Shown piece after piece: positions 60,124 through 64,000 of a stretch of 64,000 bases of DNA. The notes under the pieces are model-generated. The model saw only the letters and a program-made list of their open reading frames with translations, made no database searches and was not told the DNA's origin. Both the position numbers and the translations under genes were made by a program. The first letter of the stretch is position 1, and every line of letters starts with the position of its first letter. The stretch comes from Pelomonas sp. Root1217 (GTDB taxonomy: Bacteria > Pseudomonadota > Gammaproteobacteria > Burkholderiales > Burkholderiaceae_C): assembly GCF_001425705.1 (NCBI RefSeq), contig NZ_LMDC01000023.1, forward strand, positions 473,079 to 537,078, written 5' to 3'.

Positions 60124-60917
60124 GGGTTGGATGTCCAGTTGGGCTTGCGCTTGCCGAGGAAGGCCGCGAAGCCTTCGCGGGCTTCGGACGTCGTGCGCAC
60201 ACGGGCGATGGTCTGGGCGGTCAGCTCGCGAGCCTGGGGGGTGACCGGGCCGGGCGCCAGGCGTGCGTAGAGCTGCTTGATCTCGGCCTGGGCTGCGGGG
60301 CCGCAGGCCAGCAGGTCGGCGATGAAGGCGTCTATGGCGGCATCCAGCCCATCGGCGGGCACGACGCGCTGCACCAGGCCGACGCGCTGGGCCTCTGTGG
60401 CGTCGATACGGCTGGCCGTCAGTGCCAGCCGCCGCGCTTCGCGCAGGCCGACCGCATTGACGAGATGCGGCCCGATGACCGCCGGCAGGATGCCCATGCG
60501 GGCCTCGCTGACCGAGAAGCTTGCCGCCTCGGACGCGACGGCCAGGTCGCAAGCGCAGACGAGGCCGACGCCGCCACCGAGCGCCGCCCCCTGCACGCGG
60601 GCGATCGTCGGCTTGGGCGCTTCAGCGATGCGCGCCAGCATGGCCGAGAAGCGGCGGGCGTCGGCGAGGTTGTCGTCCTGAGAAGCGGCGGCGGCGCGCT
60701 GCATCCACTGCAGGTCGGCGCCGGCGCTGAAATGCTTGCCGGCGCCGGCCAGCACGATGGCACGGACGCCGGCGTCGCCGCCCAGCTGCGCAAAGGCGGC
60801 CTCCAGCTCGGCGATCAGTGTCTCGTCGAAGGCGTTGAACACGGCCGGGCGGTTCATCGTCAGCACGGCGACGCCGTCGTCGCGGCGCCGGAGGTCAAGG
60901 GCTGTCCATGGTGGCAT
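60120..60917 (-). CDS. Enoyl-CoA hydratase/isomerase family protein (methylglutaconyl-CoA hydratase-like)
   Basis: The protein has 265 residues. Crotonase oxyanion-hole segments are VLAGAGKHFSAGADLQWMQR and ARVQGAALGGGVGLVCACDL. The Glu that follows GGG in classical hydratases is Gly here, while the second catalytic Glu (SVSEARMGILPAVI) is present. The ADLQWMQR and GVGLVCACD pattern resembles LiuC/AtuE hydratases, though the neighbours look like a phenylacetate-type set. The start at 60917 gives MPPWTALDLRRRDDGVAVLT; upstream in-frame sequence crosses the operator and is rejected. It is the first gene of the three-gene unit. The precise substrate is open. Confidence 0.85.
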   Translation of the reverse strand: MPPWTALDLRRRDDGVAVLTMNRPAVFNAFDETLIAELEAAFAQLGGDAGVRAIVLAGAGKHFSAGADLQWMQRAAAASQDDNLADARRFSAMLARIAEAPKPTIARVQGAALGGGVGLVCACDLAVASEAASFSVSEARMGILPAVIGPHLVNAVGLREARRLALTASRIDATEAQRVGLVQRVVPADGLDAAIDAFIADLLACGPAAQAEIKQLYARLAPGPVTPQARELTAQTIARVRTTSEAREGFAAFLGKRKPNWTSNP

Positions 60918-60933
60918 GCCGGCATTTTGCACT

Positions 60934-60957
60934 TTTCCCGACCGATCGGTCGGGAAA
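60934..60957. promoter_or_regulatory. TetR-type operator, perfect 24-bp palindrome
   Basis: The half site TTTCCCGACCGA is followed at once by its exact inverse (centre between 60945 and 60946). It lies 16 bases upstream of the enoyl-CoA hydratase start and about 75 bases upstream of the divergent sensor kinase. Palindromes with ACCGACCG/CGGTCGGT cores are known targets of TetR-family regulators of acyl-CoA catabolism (PaaR and LiuQ types) in betaproteobacteria. No tetR gene is in the window. It probably represses the three-gene unit. Confidence 0.7.
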
Positions 60958-61032
60958 CCATTCATGCGGGCGGGCCTGCCGTTCGCCGCATGCCGGGACG
61001 GCCTGCGCGGCACGCCACCTAGACTCGCCCGC

Positions 61033-62085
61033 ATGCCTTCCCTGCTCGACAACCTGCATTGCCGCCAGTGGTTCTACCCCGGGCCACTGCGGGTGTTCAC
61101 GCGGGACGAAATGGCCCAGGCCGGCATGCAGCCCTGGCCGGTGGCGGTGGACAGCTATGTGGCGCTGAACCTCGCCACCATGCTGCCGGCCCTGTTGTTC
61201 ACACGGGAGGGCACCGGCTGGGGCACCGCGTTGATGTGGTGGTTCTTCTGGTGCGTGCTGGCGGCGCTGACGCTGCGGGTGTCGCGTTCCCTGTGGCGCC
61301 ATCCGACGCGCCGGCGGCTGAACCTGTACTGCTACGGCACTGCCCTGCTGGTGCTTGTCGTCGCGGTGGGCCTGATTCGCCACGGCGAACGTGACTGGGT
61401 CATGCGCGAGAACATCACCCTCATCGCCGCCATGACCGGCGTGCTCAGCGCCTGGTGGATGCTGACGGTGTTCCGCGTGCAGCAGATCGAGGCGCGGCTG
61501 CGCGAGCTGGCCGACCAGGACGCGGCACTGCGCCTGCAGACCCGCCTGGCCGCCGCCCAGATCCAGCCCCATTTCCTGTTCAACACGCTCGCCTCGCTGC
61601 AGCATTGGGTGGACACCGGCGACGCCCGCGCCGCGCCGCTGCTGCGGGACTTCACCGCCTATCTGCGCGCCACGCTGCCGATGTTCGAGCGTGAACTGCA
61701 GCCGCTGGCCGACGAGATCGAGATGGTGCGCCGCTACCTGACCATCATGCAGGCGCGGCTGGGCGCGCGACTGGCCTTCAGCATCGACGTGCCGGCCGAG
61801 CTCGATGCCGAGTTGCCGCCCGGCATCGTGTTGACGCTGGTGGAGAACGCCATCGCCCACGGCATCGAACCCCAGCTGCGCGGCGGCCACCTGGACATCA
61901 CCGCGCGCCAACAGGCCGGCCGCCTCGTGCTGACGATCAGTGATGACGGCCCCGGCCTCGCGCCGGGTTGGACCGAGGGCGTAGGCCTGTCCAACACGCG
62001 CCGTCGCCTGGTAAGCGCCTTCCCTCATGCCATGTTGACCCTGGCCGATGCCCAACCCGGCTGCATCGCCACCCTGACCCTATGA
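61033..62085 (+). CDS. LytS/YehU-type sensor histidine kinase
   Basis: The protein has 350 residues. Four membrane helices occupy about residues 40-160 (YVALNLATMLPALLF, MWWFFWCVLAALTL, YGTALLVLVVAVGLI, AAMTGVLSAWWMLTVF). A coiled-coil linker leads to the His_kinase domain with phospho-acceptor QIQPHFLFNTLASLQHW. The ATPase region has VENAIAHGIEPQLRGGH, ISDDGPGLAPG and GVGLSNTRRRLVSAF. It is read with the response regulator, overlapping it by 4 bases (ATGA). The start ATG at 61033 is preferred to frames running through the divergent hydratase. The sensed signal is unknown. Confidence 0.92.
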   Translation: MPSLLDNLHCRQWFYPGPLRVFTRDEMAQAGMQPWPVAVDSYVALNLATMLPALLFTREGTGWGTALMWWFFWCVLAALTLRVSRSLWRHPTRRRLNLYCYGTALLVLVVAVGLIRHGERDWVMRENITLIAAMTGVLSAWWMLTVFRVQQIEARLRELADQDAALRLQTRLAAAQIQPHFLFNTLASLQHWVDTGDARAAPLLRDFTAYLRATLPMFERELQPLADEIEMVRRYLTIMQARLGARLAFSIDVPAELDAELPPGIVLTLVENAIAHGIEPQLRGGHLDITARQQAGRLVLTISDDGPGLAPGWTEGVGLSNTRRRLVSAFPHAMLTLADAQPGCIATLTL

Positions 62086-62840
62086 ACCCCACCAACGCCC
62101 TGATCGCCGACGATGAGGAAGCCCCGCGCGAGCAGCTGCGCGCGGCGCTGACCCGCCTCTGGCCTGAGCTGGACATCGTTGCCGCCAGCACCAATGGCGC
62201 CGAGGCCTGGGACGACTGCCTGGCGCACGAGCCGGCCATCGCCTTTCTCGATATCCGCATGCCCGGCCTGACCGGCCTGGAGGTGGCGCGCCGCCTGTCG
62301 GCGCTGGCCGCACCGCCGCTGATCGTCTTCGTGACGGCCTTCGACGACCAGGCCCTGGCGGCCTTCGATGCCGGCGCGGTGGACTATGTGCTCAAGCCCG
62401 TGGACGACATGCGCCTGGCCCAGACCCTCGCCCGTCTGCGTGCCCGCATCGCCCAGCCGGCGCCCGACACGGCGGCCCTGCAGCGCCTGCTGGCTGGTCT
62501 CGTGCCGCACAAGCCGGCACCGCGGCCCATCCAGGCCAGCGTCGGCCGCGAGGTGCAGCTGATACCGCCCGACGAGATCGTCTACTTCGAAGCCGATGCC
62601 CGCTACACCCGCGTCGTCCACCAGGGCGGCGACGCGCTGATCCGCACGCCGCTGCGCGAGCTGCTGACCCAGCTCGACCCCGACCAGTTCTGGCAGATCC
62701 ACCGCTCGGTGCTGGTCAACAGCCGCTGCATCGCGCGGGCCATCCGCGTGGACGAGGGCACCATGGTCGTGACCCTGCGCGGGCGCGACGAGAAGCTGCC
62801 CGTGTCTCGGCAGTTCCAGGCCCTGTTCAAGGGCCAGTAA
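62082..62840 (+). CDS. LytTR-family response regulator
   Basis: The protein has 252 residues. The receiver domain has an acidic pair in ALIADDEEAPREQLRAAL, phospho-acceptor Asp in AFLDIRMPGLTGLEV, VFVTAFDDQALAAFDAGAVD and Lys in YVLKPVDD. The LytTR DNA-binding domain is at the C-terminus (IVYFEADARYTRVVHQGGDA, FWQIHRSVLVNSRCIARAIR, LPVSRQFQALFKGQ). It forms a two-component system with the kinase encoded directly upstream. LytTR proteins bind imperfect direct repeats; none was located with confidence. The peptidase gene follows 36 bases later and may be part of the same transcript. Confidence 0.93.
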   Translation: MNPTNALIADDEEAPREQLRAALTRLWPELDIVAASTNGAEAWDDCLAHEPAIAFLDIRMPGLTGLEVARRLSALAAPPLIVFVTAFDDQALAAFDAGAVDYVLKPVDDMRLAQTLARLRARIAQPAPDTAALQRLLAGLVPHKPAPRPIQASVGREVQLIPPDEIVYFEADARYTRVVHQGGDALIRTPLRELLTQLDPDQFWQIHRSVLVNSRCIARAIRVDEGTMVVTLRGRDEKLPVSRQFQALFKGQ

Positions 62841-62876
62841 GCGCTGTCGCCCGGGCAAACCCTGGGGGAACTGGTC

Positions 62877-64000
62877 ATGTCGAGTCAGACAATCCGCGCC
62901 ACTCCAGATGCCCCTAGTTCTTGGGATCACCCCTCCCAGACCTCTGCCATGCCCCTGCCACTGCCCAACCCGCGCTTCGACCACTTCTACCGCTACGACG
63001 AGCTGACGGCCCTGCTGTTCGCCTACGCCGAAGCCCGCCCCAACCTGGTGTCGGTGCGCTCCATCGGCAAGAGCTACGAGGGCCGCGACATCTGGGTCAT
63101 CGTGGTCACCAACCTGGCCAGCGGCATGGACATCGACAAGCCGGCGATGTGGATCGACGGCAATATCCACGCCGCCGAACTGACCGCGTCGACGACCTGC
63201 CTGTACTACGTGCACCACCTGCTGAAGGAGCACGGCGGCACGTCGGCCGAGGCCCAGCAGATCAACCGCCTGCTGGACACGCGCACCCTCTACATCGTGC
63301 CGCGCCTGAACCCCGATGGTGCCGAGCTGGCCCTGGCCGACCGGCCGCGCCACATCCGCAGCTCGACGCGGCCCTATCCCTACACCGAGGAGGCCGTCGA
63401 CGGCCTGACCATCGAGGACGTCGATGGCGACGGCCGCATTCTGACCATGCGCGTGCCCGATCCGCATGGCGGCTACAAGAAGCACGCTGGCGACCCGCGG
63501 CTGATGGTGGCGCGCGAGCCCGGCGAGCAGGGCGGCGAGTACTACCGCCTCATCCCCGAGGGCTTCATCAAGAACCACGACGGGCTGACGGTCAAGGTCA
63601 ACGCCGATCGCGAAGGCCTGGACCTGAACCGCAACTTCCCCGGCGAGTGGCGCCAGGAGTTCCAACAGCTCGGTGCCGGCCCCTACCCGACCAGCGAGCC
63701 CGAAGTGCGGGCCATGGTGGACTTCATCACCCAGCATCCCAACATCGGCGCGGCCATCAGCTATCACACCCACAGCGGCGTCATCCTGCGCCCCTGCGGC
63801 ACCCGCAGCGACAACGACATGACGCCCGAGGACCTGTGGCTGTTCCAGAACTTCTCGGCCCTGGGCGAGAAGCACACCGGCTACCCCGCCGTCAGCATCT
63901 ACGAGGATTTCCGCTACCACCCCAAGGACGTCATCACCGGCACCCAGGACTGGGTCTACGAGCACCTGGGCGCGCTGTTCTGGGTCGTCGAGCTGTGGTC
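62877..64000 (+). CDS. M14-family zinc carboxypeptidase, C-terminus beyond the window
   Basis: About 374 codons are visible. The zinc-binding motif is seen in DGNIHAAELTASTTC (His-x-x-Glu), and the third ligand His is probably in AAISYHTHSGVIL. Substrate-binding blocks include YIVPRLNPDGAELAL and DLNRNFPGEW (Asn-Arg). The start at 62877 is preferred because GGGGGA lies about 8 bases upstream. A second in-frame ATG at 62949 (MPLPLPNPRFDHFYRYDE) begins closer to the conserved region but lacks a ribosome site. No clear signal peptide is visible. The family removes C-terminal residues from peptides. The C-terminal catalytic Glu lies beyond the window edge. Confidence 0.85.
   Translation, partial: MSSQTIRATPDAPSSWDHPSQTSAMPLPLPNPRFDHFYRYDELTALLFAYAEARPNLVSVRSIGKSYEGRDIWVIVVTNLASGMDIDKPAMWIDGNIHAAELTASTTCLYYVHHLLKEHGGTSAEAQQINRLLDTRTLYIVPRLNPDGAELALADRPRHIRSSTRPYPYTEEAVDGLTIEDVDGDGRILTMRVPDPHGGYKKHAGDPRLMVAREPGEQGGEYYRLIPEGFIKNHDGLTVKVNADREGLDLNRNFPGEWRQEFQQLGAGPYPTSEPEVRAMVDFITQHPNIGAAISYHTHSGVILRPCGTRSDNDMTPEDLWLFQNFSALGEKHTGYPAVSIYEDFRYHPKDVITGTQDWVYEHLGALFWVVELW

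Overview
The window is a stretch of high-GC chromosome with almost no non-coding space. Gene families, codon use and gene order point to a betaproteobacterium of the order Burkholderiales, most like the Roseateles/Mitsuaria/Pelomonas/Rubrivivax group. Supporting features are a PEP-CTERM protein, a TrpS with a C-terminal extension, a TIGR02999-type sigma factor paired with a kinase, large TonB receptors and malate synthase G. No tRNA, rRNA, transposase, phage gene or CRISPR array was seen.

Layout. (1) 1-1.3 kb, minus strand: a secreted subtilisin-like protease cut by the left edge, behind a PEP-CTERM protein. (2) 1.5-12.1 kb, minus strand: a tightly overlapped type II secretion/type IV pilus-like operon. 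In transcription order it holds a TIGR03790-like lipoprotein, GspG, GspF, GspE, GspL/PilN-like, GspM/PilO-like, GspC/PilP-like, a secretin with TPR-like N-terminus and cohesin-like C-terminus, and three minor pseudopilins. (3) 12.06-12.64 kb: a non-coding block of hairpins with an NtrC-like site and an intrinsic terminator. (4) 12.6-24.6 kb: housekeeping and signalling genes (TauE/SafE permease, HDOD, two GGDEF proteins, an EAL protein with degenerate GGDEF, two solute-binding-like proteins, an RluA-family pseudouridine synthase, a MurA-like enzyme, TrhO, Psd). (5) 24.7-37.6 kb: a beta-glucoside/beta-glucan utilisation locus. A TonB receptor, GH1, a four-gene sugar ABC transporter and GH30 run leftward. 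GH3 and a LacI regulator run rightward from a shared divergent promoter region with a perfect LacI-type operator. (6) 37.7-42.4 kb: trpS, an ECF-like sigma factor and a membrane Ser/Thr kinase in one overlapped unit. (7) 42.5-49.3 kb: acyl-CoA synthetase, a PQQ beta-propeller protein, and a LysR regulator divergent from glcB. (8) 49.6-56.0 kb: two tandem paralogous TonB receptors. (9) 56.1-61 kb: a geranylgeranyl-reductase-type flavoprotein, then a thiolase, a 3-hydroxyacyl-CoA dehydrogenase and an enoyl-CoA hydratase behind a 24-bp TetR-type palindrome. (10) 61-64 kb: a LytS/LytTR two-component pair and a truncated M14 carboxypeptidase.

The most unusual observation is a family of structured palindromic repeats anchored on CCCCCGAGGGG. 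Two intergenic copies (12428-12507 and 58599-58676) share both flanks. They differ at six of nine positions of an internal hairpin stem, and every change is compensated on the other arm. Two related elements lie in frame inside genes: in the signal-peptide region of the secretin, and between the catalytic loop and the DFG motif of the Ser/Thr kinase. A different inverted repeat (CCACAGAGGCACAGAGG type) sits between gspF and gspE.

In the sugar locus, the TonB receptor and outer hydrolases would deliver oligosaccharides to the periplasm, the ABC transporter would carry them inward, and cytosolic GH1 would finish hydrolysis. Repression by LacI is inferred from the operator, which lies just downstream of a TTGACA-18-TAGATT promoter for the receptor.
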